A stretch of 64,000 bases of DNA from the NCBI RefSeq assembly GCF_030450125.1, contig NZ_CP123923.1:5022001-5086000 (forward strand), in the 5' to 3' direction. Position numbers and translations under genes: made by a program. The stretch is from Streptomyces sp. WP-1. Its GTDB lineage: Bacteria > Actinomycetota > Actinomycetes > Streptomycetales > Streptomycetaceae. This document shows positions 7,471 to 15,455 of this stretch, piece by piece; within the stretch, counting starts at the first letter, position 1; every line of letters starts with the position of its first letter. The notes beneath the pieces are model-generated. The model was not told the origin of the DNA and did no database searches. It saw nothing but the letters and a program-made list of their open reading frames with translations.

Positions 7471-9273
7471 TCAGGTGGTGGCGGTGTACGCCCGCGCCCC
7501 CAGCAGCTCGGAGATACGATCCGGCGGCACCGGGCGGGAGTACAGCCAGCCCTGGCCGGTGTCGCAGCCGATGCGGCGCAGGCGGGTGGCCTGGGCGGAG
7601 GTCTCCACGCACTCGGCGGTGACCGTGAGGCCCAGCCGGTGGGCCAGCTGGATCATCGCCTCCACGATCACCTCGTCGGCGGGGTTGGGCGCGGCCCCCT
7701 TGGACGCCTCCTCGTACTGGAAGCCGCGGACGAAGGAGCCGTCCAGCTTCAGCGCCGAGACCGGGAGCCGGCTGAGGTAGGCGAGGTTGGAGTAGCCGGT
7801 GCCGAAGTCGTCGATGGCGATCCGCACCCCCATGTCGCTGAGGGCCTGCAACGCCTGGAGCGGGCGGCCCGCCGAGCCCATCACCGCGGACTCGGTCAGC
7901 TCCAGCTGGAGCAGATGCGGGGCCAGTCCGGTGTCCGCCAGGGTCTGGGCCACATCGGCCACCAGGTCGGAGTCCCACACCTGGCGCACCGCCACGTTCA
8001 CGCTGACGAAGATCGGCGGCTCCTCGGGATGGGCCAACTGCCAGCGGCGGGCCTGCCGGCACGCGGTGACCAGCGCCCAGCGGCCGAGCTGCACGATCGA
8101 GCCGTCCTCCTCGGCCAGCCCGATGAACCGATTCGGCGTCAGCGTGCCGAACTGCGGGTGGTGCCAGCGCACCAGGGCTTCCACCCCGGACAGCCGGCCG
8201 TCCTCCATGCCGACCAACGGCTGGTACTCCAGGGCGAATTCACCCCGCTCGATGGCGGGCCGCAGCGTGGAGGACAGCGCCTGCCGGGTCATCCGGTGCG
8301 CGTTGCGCTCGGGGTCGAACAGCGTCCAGCGGCCCTTGCCGTCGGCCTTCGCCCAGTAGAGCGTCGTGTCCGCCGCCTGCATCAGACCGGTCGCCGTGGT
8401 GCCCGCCGCGTGCCGCTCCACGACCCCGATGGACGCCGTCAGCGACAGCCGCTGCCCGGCCAGGTCGAAGGGCTCCTGGAGGGCCTCCAGCGCCGACTCG
8501 GCGAGGTCCGCGAGCTGTTCGGTGCCGGTGGAGTCCTCCACCAGCAGCGCGAACTCGTCCCCACCGAGCCGGGCCACCAGGGGAGTCGCGGTGCGCGCGT
8601 ACCCGGCGTCGTCGGCGACCCTGTTCAGCCGCTCGGCCACGGCCGCGAGCAGCCGGTCACCGACGCGATGGCCGAGCGTGTCGTTGACCGCCTTGAACCC
8701 GTCGAGGTCCAGGTAGCACAGGCCGATCCGCCCGGTGCCGCTCTGCTCGTACGACTCCGCCTCCAGCGCGGCCGAGAGGCGCTCGAAGAACAGGGTGCGG
8801 TTGGGCAGCCGGGTCACCGGGTCGTGCATCTGCAAGTGCCGCAGCCGCGCCTGGAGTTCACGGCGGGCGCTGATGTCGGCGACGGACAGCAGCACGCCCG
8901 CCCCGCCGTCGGTCAGGGGGACCACGGTGAGCTGCACCCACACCGAGCCTCCCCCGGGAAGTTTCAGCCTGCGGGTGCAGCGCAGTCTGGCCTGCCGCCC
9001 GCACAGCACCTCCCGATAGGCGTGCCAGGAACGGGCGTCGGCGGTCAGGTCCACCAGATCCGCGGCGGACCGGCCGGAGAGTGTGTCGCAGTCGGTGCCG
9101 AGCAGCTCGCCGAAGGCCGGGTTCGCGCGCAGGACGAATCCCTCGCGATCCACGACGGCCATGGCGAGCGGCGCCGCTCCGAAGACACGGTCGTAGGTGA
9201 TGTGATCACTGTCTGTGACGGCTGACCGGTCGAGGTCTGCCGCGGGCGTCGGCCCTTCGGACGTTCCGCTCAC
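7471..9273 (-). CDS. PAS-GGDEF-EAL cyclic-di-GMP turnover protein
   Basis: A 600-aa soluble protein; GTG 9273 has GGAG six bases upstream. Order: a PAS domain at about residues 28-140, a diguanylate cyclase domain at about 145-320 with an intact GGDEF at 237-241 (RLGGDEF), and an EAL domain at about 335-580 with EAL at 365-367 and the DDFGTGYSNL loop. No RxxD inhibitory site precedes GGDEF. Both catalytic domains look complete, so it could make or degrade c-di-GMP. In Streptomyces c-di-GMP acts through BldD and WhiG/RsiG to time development. No membrane segments are seen, so PAS would sense an internal cue. It is divergent from the M6 protease gene. Confidence 0.95.
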   Translation of the reverse strand: MSGTSEGPTPAADLDRSAVTDSDHITYDRVFGAAPLAMAVVDREGFVLRANPAFGELLGTDCDTLSGRSAADLVDLTADARSWHAYREVLCGRQARLRCTRRLKLPGGGSVWVQLTVVPLTDGGAGVLLSVADISARRELQARLRHLQMHDPVTRLPNRTLFFERLSAALEAESYEQSGTGRIGLCYLDLDGFKAVNDTLGHRVGDRLLAAVAERLNRVADDAGYARTATPLVARLGGDEFALLVEDSTGTEQLADLAESALEALQEPFDLAGQRLSLTASIGVVERHAAGTTATGLMQAADTTLYWAKADGKGRWTLFDPERNAHRMTRQALSSTLRPAIERGEFALEYQPLVGMEDGRLSGVEALVRWHHPQFGTLTPNRFIGLAEEDGSIVQLGRWALVTACRQARRWQLAHPEEPPIFVSVNVAVRQVWDSDLVADVAQTLADTGLAPHLLQLELTESAVMGSAGRPLQALQALSDMGVRIAIDDFGTGYSNLAYLSRLPVSALKLDGSFVRGFQYEEASKGAAPNPADEVIVEAMIQLAHRLGLTVTAECVETSAQATRLRRIGCDTGQGWLYSRPVPPDRISELLGARAYTATT

Positions 9274-9595
9274 CGCTCGCTCCCGCAGTGCACTCGATCT
9301 CTGTCCGTGCCGGAAAGTGTGCCGATCATAGAGGCTGGCCCCGGGCCCTTCCAGCCATCATCCAGTGTCCCGGACCGGACAGACTTTCTGACAGATCGTT
9401 TCTGCCCGCACCTGGACGGGTTATTGAGGCCATCGACCAGTTGTGACGTTCCGTGAGTGAATCGGGGGTGTCGAGCGCCGTAGTGCGCCGGCGCCCAAAT
9501 GGGGAGCGCTCACCCTTCTGGTGCAGACAAACAGGGCATCGAGTGGCGAAACGCAGCAACCTGGGTGCGGGTCTGTCCAACCGCGTCCGGAGGTC
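9274..9595. other. Divergent promoter region, c-di-GMP gene / M6 protease gene
   Basis: 322 bases with lower GC than the surroundings. It must hold the promoters of both genes. I see no gene and no operator that I recognise; GGAGG at 9589-9593 is the protease gene's ribosome site. Confidence 0.4.
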
Positions 9596-10855
9596 ATGTC
9601 CGTGCCCCTGCTGCGCAGCACCGCCGCCGTGTGCACCACGCTGTCGGCGCTGGCCGCGACCTCGATCTTCACCGGCCCGTCGGTCGCCGAGCCCTTCTCC
9701 ACCGCCCCGTGCGCCCTGCACCGCACCGAGGCCCACCACTCCGAGGGCGTCGACTCCTGGGATTCCGGCTACGCGCGCCCCACCCGGGCACTGGACGCGG
9801 TGATGATCTTCCTGTCCTTCCCGGACGGCACCCCGCGCACCACCCCGGCCGAACTGACCGCCGACCACTTCCCGGGAACCAGCCGCTACTTCGAGCAGGC
9901 CTCCTACGGCAGATTCACCCTGCGCCCGCACCCGCTGTCGCACTGGCTGCGTATGCCCCGTCCCTCGACGGCGTACGCCGTACGGCGGGACTGGGCCGCC
10001 GAGGACCGGGCCGCCTATCTGAACGACGCGTTCAAAGTGGCCGACAAAGCGGTGGACTTCTCGCGCTACCAGGTGGTGTACCTCGTCGCCGACCCGGACG
10101 CGCCCGGCGTGGACTCCGACGCCACCAAAGTCGTCAACCTCGATACGCCCTTCCATGTGGACGGCACGGATGTACGGCGGGTCGTCACGGTGTTCGAGAA
10201 GCATCCGCCGGACCGGCTGGTCCTCGCCCATGAGAGCGGCCATGTCTTCGATCTGCCCGACCTCTACCACCGCCCGGCCGACGGCAAGGGCGACTGGGAC
10301 ACGTACGTCGGCGACTGGGACCTGATGGGCAGCCAGTTCGGGCTCTCCCCGGACCTGTTCGCCTGGCACAAGTGGCGGCTGGGGTGGCTGGACCCGCGCC
10401 AGGTGGTGTGCGTGCGCGGCGCGGGCCCGACCCGGATCACCCTGGAGCCCCTCGCCGCGGGGCCCGGCGTCCCCGTGCGGGGCGCCGGCGGGGCGCCCGC
10501 CTTCGGGCTCGGCGACGGGGTGAAACTGGCGGTGGTGCGCACCGGCCCCGACAGCGCCCTCGCCTTCGAGGCCCGTACGGCCGCCGGCAACGACCGCGCC
10601 ACCTGCCGCGAGGGCATCCTCGTCTACCGGGTGCGCAGCGGCGCGGAGTCCGGCGGCGGCCCCATCGAGGTCGTCGACGCCCACCCGCACACCTCGGCCT
10701 GCCCCGACGACTCCGTCTACCCGCCCCTGGCCGACGCCCCGGTCGCCCTGGGGGAGAGCTTCACCGTCCCGGGAGCGGGCGTGAAGGTCGAGGCGGAGGA
10801 CCGGACGGCTTCGGGGGCGTGGACGGTGAGGATCACGCAGCGGATCAGGGGCTGA
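9596..10855 (+). CDS. Secreted M6-family zinc metalloprotease
   Basis: A 419-aa precursor; GGAGG sits just ahead of ATG 9596. Residues 1 to about 31 form a signal peptide ending at a PSVAEP-type site. The zinc motif HESGH is at residues 212-216 within LAHESGHVFDLPDLY, matching the HExxH of M6 (immune inhibitor A-like) peptidases, which also often carry a downstream DLMG; here DWDLMGSQFG follows. A beta-rich C-terminal part follows and no extra binding domain is seen. The mature enzyme would be an extracellular endopeptidase. It ends ahead of a large hairpin and the second tRNA-Lys gene, which points the other way. Confidence 0.88.
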   Translation: MSVPLLRSTAAVCTTLSALAATSIFTGPSVAEPFSTAPCALHRTEAHHSEGVDSWDSGYARPTRALDAVMIFLSFPDGTPRTTPAELTADHFPGTSRYFEQASYGRFTLRPHPLSHWLRMPRPSTAYAVRRDWAAEDRAAYLNDAFKVADKAVDFSRYQVVYLVADPDAPGVDSDATKVVNLDTPFHVDGTDVRRVVTVFEKHPPDRLVLAHESGHVFDLPDLYHRPADGKGDWDTYVGDWDLMGSQFGLSPDLFAWHKWRLGWLDPRQVVCVRGAGPTRITLEPLAAGPGVPVRGAGGAPAFGLGDGVKLAVVRTGPDSALAFEARTAAGNDRATCREGILVYRVRSGAESGGGPIEVVDAHPHTSACPDDSVYPPLADAPVALGESFTVPGAGVKVEAEDRTASGAWTVRITQRIRG

Positions 10856-10918
10856 CCTCTCGGCCGACGTCCACCGGGCCGACCTGATGACGGGCGTGGG
10901 CGGCGAAGCCCCCACACC

Positions 10919-10935
10919 GCGCGGCGAAGCCGCGC
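10919..10935. repeat. Short GC hairpin after the M6 protease gene
   Basis: GCGCGGC-GAA-GCCGCGC, a seven-base-pair stem with a GAA loop, followed by five A. GCGGCGAAGCCGC-type stems are a common intergenic theme in streptomycete DNA. On the plus strand the A-run is the wrong sequence for an intrinsic terminator. Confidence 0.6.
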
Positions 10936-10941
10936 AAAAAC

Positions 10942-10992
10942 AGCGATGGCGAGTTCGGACCGCGTTTTTTGCGGTCCGAACTCGCCATCGCT
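10942..10992. terminator. Perfect 22-bp inverted repeat between convergent M6 gene and tRNA-Lys
   Basis: Bases 10942-10963 and 10971-10992 are perfectly complementary over 22 bp, with the seven-base loop GTTTTTT. There is no T-run after either arm. It lies between the plus-strand protease stop and the minus-strand tRNA 3' end, so a bidirectional terminator is the simplest reading. Its length and perfection are unusual. Confidence 0.65.
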
Positions 10993-10998
10993 CTCGCG

Positions 10999-11072
10999 TG
11001 CGCCGCCAGGGACTCGAACCCCGGACCCGCTGATTAAGAGTCAGCTGCTCTAACCAACTGAGCTAGCGGCGC
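10999..11072 (-). tRNA. tRNA-Lys (anticodon CTT), copy 2
   Basis: Identical over all 74 nt to the tRNA at 2816-2889, with the same orientation but different flanks beyond one base on the 3' side. The 5' end overlaps the last ten bases of the upstream minus-strand coding sequence, so the tRNA may be processed from a shared transcript. Confidence 0.95.
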
Positions 11073-11605
11073 CTGCTGACGTCGTAGACCTTAGCATCCT
11101 GGCCGGGGGGAGGAAAAATCGATATCCGCACCGCCGCCCTGGCCGCCCGCACCGCCGCCCACAGCAGCACCTCCGGGCCCGGTAACCAGGGGTGACGCGC
11201 GTCCGGGGCGACCAGCCAGCGGGGGTCGGCCGAGGGGCCGCCGTCCGGTGCGGGGACGGTCACCGCGTCGCCCGTGCCGTGGCAGAGCAGGGGCGGTACG
11301 GCCGCCGCCCGGTGCGAGCCCCACTCCTCCCAGGCCAGCAGCGAGGGCAGCCGGTGCGCGGTGCCGGGGGCGCAGAACAGCAGCATCCGGCCACGGGACA
11401 TCGCGACCGGGCCGGAGCCGGGGCCGTTGTCCCAGAGCCGGTCCAGCATCCGGCGCCCGAAGACGACCGGGGCGCTCACCACGTCGAAGACGGTGCCGCA
11501 GGGCAGGACGGCCGGGGCGGGCGCGCGCCGGGGGTACGGCCCGGCCGAGGCGAGCCAGGCGGCGCCGTCGGAGGTGACGCGGGTGACGTTCGGAGTACCG
11601 CTCAT
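11063..11605 (-). CDS. Small primase/polymerase-like protein
   Basis: A 180-aa protein from ATG 11605, with only a weak ribosome site. It resembles the short actinobacterial proteins annotated as bifunctional primase/polymerase N-terminal-like: a GAAWLASAGPYPRR start, PAVLPCGTVFDVVSAP, a GRRMLDRLW helix, and the GRMLLFCAPGTAHRLPSLLAWEEWG and ADPRWLVAPD strands. I do not see a clear DxD metal pair, so catalytic activity is doubtful. The stop codon falls inside the 5' end of tRNA-Lys. A 14-bp palindrome lies about 90 bases upstream. Family call is moderate; the gene itself is well supported by codon bias. Confidence 0.65.
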   Translation of the reverse strand: MSGTPNVTRVTSDGAAWLASAGPYPRRAPAPAVLPCGTVFDVVSAPVVFGRRMLDRLWDNGPGSGPVAMSRGRMLLFCAPGTAHRLPSLLAWEEWGSHRAAAVPPLLCHGTGDAVTVPAPDGGPSADPRWLVAPDARHPWLPGPEVLLWAAVRAARAAVRISIFPPPGQDAKVYDVSRRR

Positions 11606-11695
11606 GCCGACCAGATCTACCGGCAGTGAGCAACCGGTTCTGCTGAGTTGCGGAAAACCGGGACAGGAGGAGGGGGGAGGAGGTATCTTGCCCGC

Positions 11696-11709
11696 CTGGC
11701 ATATGCCAG
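11696..11709. promoter_or_regulatory. 14-bp perfect palindrome CTGGCATATGCCAG
   Basis: It lies about 90 bases upstream of the primase/polymerase-like gene start and after the stop of the next minus-strand gene. Eleven bases of the same palindrome (TGGCATATGCC) occur at 3904-3914 upstream of the IclR gene. An operator is likely, but I do not know the regulator. Confidence 0.4.
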
Positions 11710-11740
11710 ATGACGATCACGTCGGTTTATCGCACCGGGA

Positions 11741-12109
11741 TCACACGGGGTCGGCGCTGGTACGGCCCTCGCTGTTCCCGCGCATCAGATCCCGGCCGAA
11801 CTCGACCATCTTCTTGGCATAGTCCTCGGTCCACTCCGCGCGCTCGGCGATGTCGGCGGCGGTCAGCCGGTCGAACCGGCGCGGGTCGGCGAGCTGGGCG
11901 GCGGCGATGGCCTGGAACTCCACGGCACGGTCGGCGGCCGCGCGGAACGCCTGGGTCAGCTCCGTCGCCCGGGACAACAGCGCCCGGGGATCCTCGATGG
12001 ACTCCAGCTGGAAGAAGTGCTCGGGATCGGCGGCCGCTTCCGCGGGCTCGAAGATCAGGGGCGCGGGGCGTAGCCGCGGTTCGTTCCGACGCGGCGTGGG
12101 CTCCGCCAT
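11741..12109 (-). CDS. Conserved-looking small protein of unknown function
   Basis: A 122-aa, acidic, mostly helical protein. ATG 12109 is set by GAGGAGGAG eight bases upstream; the frame is open for 600 more bases upstream but that part is a shadow of repeats and of the helicase gene. Visible elements are a Pro/Arg-rich N-terminus, a FQLESIEDPRALLSRATELTQAFRAAADRAVEFQ amphipathic stretch, and RFDRLTAADIAERAEWTEDYAKKMVEFGRDLM at the end, which could be a helix-turn-helix-like unit. No known domain is recognised. It is not close enough to neighbours to claim an operon. Confidence 0.65.
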   Translation of the reverse strand: MAEPTPRRNEPRLRPAPLIFEPAEAAADPEHFFQLESIEDPRALLSRATELTQAFRAAADRAVEFQAIAAAQLADPRRFDRLTAADIAERAEWTEDYAKKMVEFGRDLMRGNSEGRTSADPV

Positions 12110-12231
12110 GTCTTCATCTCCTCCTCGTACGGCTCTGACGACCGGGCCCCGCGGGTCTGCCGGGCCATCGTCCATTGTCTCGCGTGTGCGCAAGGGCGCT
12201 GCCGCGTGTGGGGGCCGCCGTCGCCGTCCGC

Positions 12232-12270
12232 CGCCGTGGCGTCCCGCCGTGGCGTCCCGCCGTGGCGTCC
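12232..12270. repeat. Three tandem copies of a 13-bp unit
   Basis: The unit CGCCGTGGCGTCC is repeated three times without a mismatch. It lies in the non-coding gap downstream of the helicase gene and is probably a slippage product. Confidence 0.85.
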
Positions 12271-12373
12271 TGCGGGTCCGGTCCGCTGTGGCGGGCCGCG
12301 CAGTTCCCCGCGCCCCTGGGAACCGCGGTGCCCCCCCGGCTGCCACGGCCCCGGACCCCGCTCCCGCCCGCCG

Positions 12374-12433
12374 GCGCGTCCTGTGCTCCGCCAGGTGCGC
12401 CAGCACCGCGTGGTTCGCCTCCCAGCCGTCGGG
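12374..12433. repeat. 60-base direct repeat of the helicase 3' end
   Basis: Bases 12374-12433 match 12544-12603 with one mismatch (12425 G against 12595 C), an offset of 170 bases. The downstream copy encodes the helicase C-terminus PDGWEANHAVLAHLAEHRT; the copy in the gap keeps the same reading (PDGWEANHAVLAHLAEHRT) but is detached from the gene. It looks like a duplicated or left-over gene end. Confidence 0.9.
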
Positions 12434-12531
12434 GCTGTTTTCATCGGCCGCCTGCGGGGGCGTGCCGGACTCCGTCCGGCGCGGGGGCGGCGCGGGGCTC
12501 GGTGCTCGGTGGACAGGTGTCGCCGCGTCGC

Positions 12532-13869
12532 TCATGGCCGCCAGCGCGTCCTGTGCTCCGCCAGGTGCGCCAGCACCGCGTGGTTCGCCTCCCACCCGTC
12601 GGGAAACTTGACCAGCGTGCCCAGTTGGACCGGTTCGGTGGAGGGGTAGTCGTCCAGGAGGTCGCTCACGCCCTCGCGGCAGACCACGACGCAGGCGTGC
12701 CGGTGCCGGGAGGCGAGGACGCACAGGCGGCCGGTCTCCAGGTGGAAGGCGGTGGCGTCGGGGCGGCCGGAGAGCGGGTGCAGGACGACCGTGATGTCGT
12801 ACTCCCGGCCCTGGAGCCGGTTCGCCGTGTCGACCGTCACCTCGAAGACGCCCAGGTCGGCCAGCGCGGAGCGGACCGCGGCGGCCTGGTCGCGATGGGC
12901 GGTGCCGACGGCGATCCGGGCGGCGGTCAGGGGGGCCGGGTCGGGTGAGCGCTCGGAGAGAGCCGCGCCGCCCCGGTCCAGCAGGCGGCGGACGACCGCG
13001 GCCACCGCGCGCACCGCTTCCGGGTCCGTGCGCGGGGTGTGCCGGGCGGGCAGTTCCAGCAGGCCCCAGCCGGTGGCGGCGGCCTCGTCGATCACCCGGT
13101 CGGGGCCCGAGCCGTCGGAGGGCACCGCGAAGGTGAGCCGCCGGTCACCGGGCCCGGTACCGCTGCGGAACGGCGTGTACGGGTAGAACGCGTCCGAGAC
13201 CAGGGGCGCCGCCGACGCGGGCAGCCGCCAGGAGACCGGCAGCCGGTGCTGCGGCAGCCCGGGGTTGTGGGCGAGCAGCGTGGTGACGGCGGAGGCCGAG
13301 GGGTCGTACGACAGCCCCGCCCACTGCTCGCTGCCGACGATCGCGAACGGGTCCAGCTGGCCGGGGTCGCCCACGAACAGCGCCCGCTCGAACAGGCCCG
13401 CCACCGCGAGCAGCGAGTCGGAGCGCATCTGGTACGCCTCGTCCACGATCGCGTGCCGCCAGGGCTCGTCCACCTTCACATGCGCCCACTTCGCGGCCGT
13501 GGACAGCACCACCGGCAGCCCGGCGAGGTCGGCCGCCTTCGCCGACGTACGCACCTGGGGCAGCTCGTCCAGCGCCCTGTCGTACGCCTCGGCGTCGCTG
13601 CTGTGCAGCCGGCCCACCGGCAGCCCGGGGTTCTTCTCGGCGAGGCGCAGCACCAGGTCGTCCACCTGGGCGTTGGTCTGTGCCACCACCATCAACGGGC
13701 GCCCCGCGTCCGCGAGTTCGAGCGCCGCCCGCACCACCAGGGTCGACTTGCCCGCGCCGGGCGGCGAGTCGACCACCACGCCCCGCTCGGTGACGTCCAG
13801 CGTGTCGCGGAGGATCGCGTCCGTGGCACGGGCGGCGGCGGCCCCGGGGTCGACGTCGACGGTCGTCAC
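12532..13869 (-). CDS. SF1 (Upf1/Dna2-like) helicase, AAA family
   Basis: A 445-aa protein that starts at GTG 13869, whose first bases form a GTGA overlap with the stop of the preceding gene. Helicase motifs in order: Walker A SPPGAGKST at 35-43, a VVAQTNAQVDDLVLRL Ia region, Walker B AIVDEAYQM at 140-148 (DE at 143-144), motif III GDPGQLDP at 168-175, motif IV VSWRLP at 212-217, motif V VDTANRLQGREYDITVV and motif VI RLCVLASRHRHACVVV. This is the Upf1-like SF1B order. At 445 residues it is close to a bare helicase core without accessory domains. It is translationally coupled to an unknown 529-aa protein and a Fe-S nuclease, which together look like a split Dna2-type machine. Its 3' end is partly duplicated downstream. 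Confidence 0.88.
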   Translation of the reverse strand: MTTVDVDPGAAAARATDAILRDTLDVTERGVVVDSPPGAGKSTLVVRAALELADAGRPLMVVAQTNAQVDDLVLRLAEKNPGLPVGRLHSSDAEAYDRALDELPQVRTSAKAADLAGLPVVLSTAAKWAHVKVDEPWRHAIVDEAYQMRSDSLLAVAGLFERALFVGDPGQLDPFAIVGSEQWAGLSYDPSASAVTTLLAHNPGLPQHRLPVSWRLPASAAPLVSDAFYPYTPFRSGTGPGDRRLTFAVPSDGSGPDRVIDEAAATGWGLLELPARHTPRTDPEAVRAVAAVVRRLLDRGGAALSERSPDPAPLTAARIAVGTAHRDQAAAVRSALADLGVFEVTVDTANRLQGREYDITVVLHPLSGRPDATAFHLETGRLCVLASRHRHACVVVCREGVSDLLDDYPSTEPVQLGTLVKFPDGWEANHAVLAHLAEHRTRWRP

Positions 13870-15455
13870 AGCACATCCTCCTCGGTGATCGGGTCGGCGG
13901 CCTCCGCCACGGCCTCACCGGGCGGCCCGCCGTGCGTCCACGGGGTCTCCTCCGGGTCGGGCAGCTTCGCCCCGCCGCGCTGCTCGTGCTCGAAAAGGGT
14001 GAAGCAGACCCGGTCGCCCTTCGCCGGCACCGAACCCGGCTCCGGCTCCTTGCCGCGGCCCATCTTGTCCAGGATCCGCAGCACGAACACGTCCTCGGCC
14101 GGCTGCTCCACGAACTCCGCCGACTGCGGACGACCGGCCAGCGAGCGGTACACCTTCGCGCGCTCCGCCAACTGCGGCCGGTCGTCGGTGCGGACCGTCA
14201 CCAGCGGGCGCGGGCTCGGCCGCCTGCCCTCGCTGTAGGCCATGACGACCTCGGTCACCTCGCCCGCGAACGCCTCCCCGGCCAGCCGCCGCCCGGCCAT
14301 CACCAGCGGATCGTCCAGCGCCTCCTGCGCCTCCAGGCGGGCCTGTTCCCGCTCCCTGGTGGCCAGTTTGTTCGCCGCCGTCACCGCGTCGTCCCGGCGC
14401 GGCTGCGGCGGCTCCCCGGCCAGCACCCGGTCCCGGTGCCCGGTGAAGGACCAGCGGTCCCGGATCCAGCGCTCCTCGGCATGCCCGCCCTCCGGCAGCG
14501 CCCGCAGCAGGTCGAGGCCCCGCCACACCGCGTCCCAGGTGGGCTTCGTCTGGCTCTCGATCAGCTCGCGGATCTCCCGCTCGGCCCGGGTGAGCGCCCC
14601 CAGCCGGTCGTCGGCCTCCAGCGGGTCCTCGGCGGCGGCGAGGGCGGTGCGCGCCCGGTCGTACCGCTCGATCGCCGGGGCCAGCAGCTTGTTGTCGAAC
14701 GCCGGGTCGGTGGCCGGACCGGCCGGCGGGCACCGCAGCTGCCCGGCCGGGTCCCGGGCCAGCTCGGCCGCCCGCGCGGCCTCGGCGCCACTGGTGCCCG
14801 CCGGGGGGTCGAGCCAGGCCAGCAGCGCGCCCAGATGCTGGTCCTCAAGACTCGACTGGCCACTCGCCCAGTGCCGGGAGAGCACATCGGTGAGGGCGAG
14901 CAGCAGCGCCGAGCCGGGGACCCGGGACCGCTCCCCGTAGTGGGTGAGCCAGCGCCCGAGCAGCGGCACCCGGGGCGGCGCCGGATAGGGCGCCTCGGGG
15001 TCCTGCTCGGCGGTGCGGCGGAACCGCATGGAGCGGCCCAGCAGCCGGACGAACGCCAGGCCCGCGCGGCTCGGCACGATCAGCTGGGGCGCGTTTGCGC
15101 ACAGCTCCGTCTCGACCTTGACCCGCTTGCCGGTCTCCGGGTCGGTCTCGGTGCGCTCGGCGGCCTCCACCTCGGTGGCGTAGGAGTCGATGTACGGCAA
15201 GATCACGTCGGCCAGCTCGGCGAGGAACGTGAAGCGCAGATCGCGGTCCCGGGGCTGCGGTACGACCAGCAGCCGGGGCGCGTCCCGGTCGGTGCCGACC
15301 AGCGCGCCGAGCGGGGCACCGGCCTCGCCCGCGGTGGTCAGCGGCACGAACACCAGCGGGTGGGCGGAGAGGTGCCGGTGCCGCACGGTCGCGACGGGCT
15401 GCGCCCGGCCGCTGCCGACGGCCTCCAGGCGGGCGAGGGTGTCGATCAGCGACAT
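13866..15455 (-). CDS. Unknown 529-aa protein of the nuclease-helicase operon
   Basis: ATG 15455 lies ten bases inside the end of the nuclease gene, and the stop overlaps the helicase GTG by four bases, so the three genes are coupled. I recognise no domain. The N-terminal third is beta-rich and hydrophobic (HRHLSAHPLVFVPLTTAGEAGAPLGALVG and PRLLVVPQPRDRDLRF), with a FLAELADVILPYIDSY helix. The middle has long charged helices (YDRARTALAAAEDPLEADDRLGALTRAEREIRELIES) and a TREREQARLEAQEALDDPL stretch that could be coiled coil. The C-terminal third has PLVTVRTDDRPQLAERAKVYRSLAG and a LFEHEQRGGAKLPDP strand. No transmembrane segment is seen. By context it should be a partner of the helicase and nuclease. 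Confidence 0.85.
   Translation of the reverse strand: MSLIDTLARLEAVGSGRAQPVATVRHRHLSAHPLVFVPLTTAGEAGAPLGALVGTDRDAPRLLVVPQPRDRDLRFTFLAELADVILPYIDSYATEVEAAERTETDPETGKRVKVETELCANAPQLIVPSRAGLAFVRLLGRSMRFRRTAEQDPEAPYPAPPRVPLLGRWLTHYGERSRVPGSALLLALTDVLSRHWASGQSSLEDQHLGALLAWLDPPAGTSGAEAARAAELARDPAGQLRCPPAGPATDPAFDNKLLAPAIERYDRARTALAAAEDPLEADDRLGALTRAEREIRELIESQTKPTWDAVWRGLDLLRALPEGGHAEERWIRDRWSFTGHRDRVLAGEPPQPRRDDAVTAANKLATREREQARLEAQEALDDPLVMAGRRLAGEAFAGEVTEVVMAYSEGRRPSPRPLVTVRTDDRPQLAERAKVYRSLAGRPQSAEFVEQPAEDVFVLRILDKMGRGKEPEPGSVPAKGDRVCFTLFEHEQRGGAKLPDPEETPWTHGGPPGEAVAEAADPITEEDVL

Larger units (their letters stand above)
12110..12531. other. Gene-free gap rich in repeats
   Basis: 422 bases between the 122-aa gene start and the helicase stop. 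It holds a 13-bp unit repeated three times (12232-12270), a short match to the CGCAGTTCCCCGCGCCCCT intergenic element common in Streptomyces (about 12299-12318), and a 60-base copy of the helicase gene's 3' end (12374-12433). No intact gene is seen. Confidence 0.7.

Noticed and set aside
12299..12318. The CGCAGTTCCCCGCGCCCCT string as a regulatory operator
   Set aside because: It matches a widespread streptomycete intergenic repeat and lies downstream of genes on both sides.
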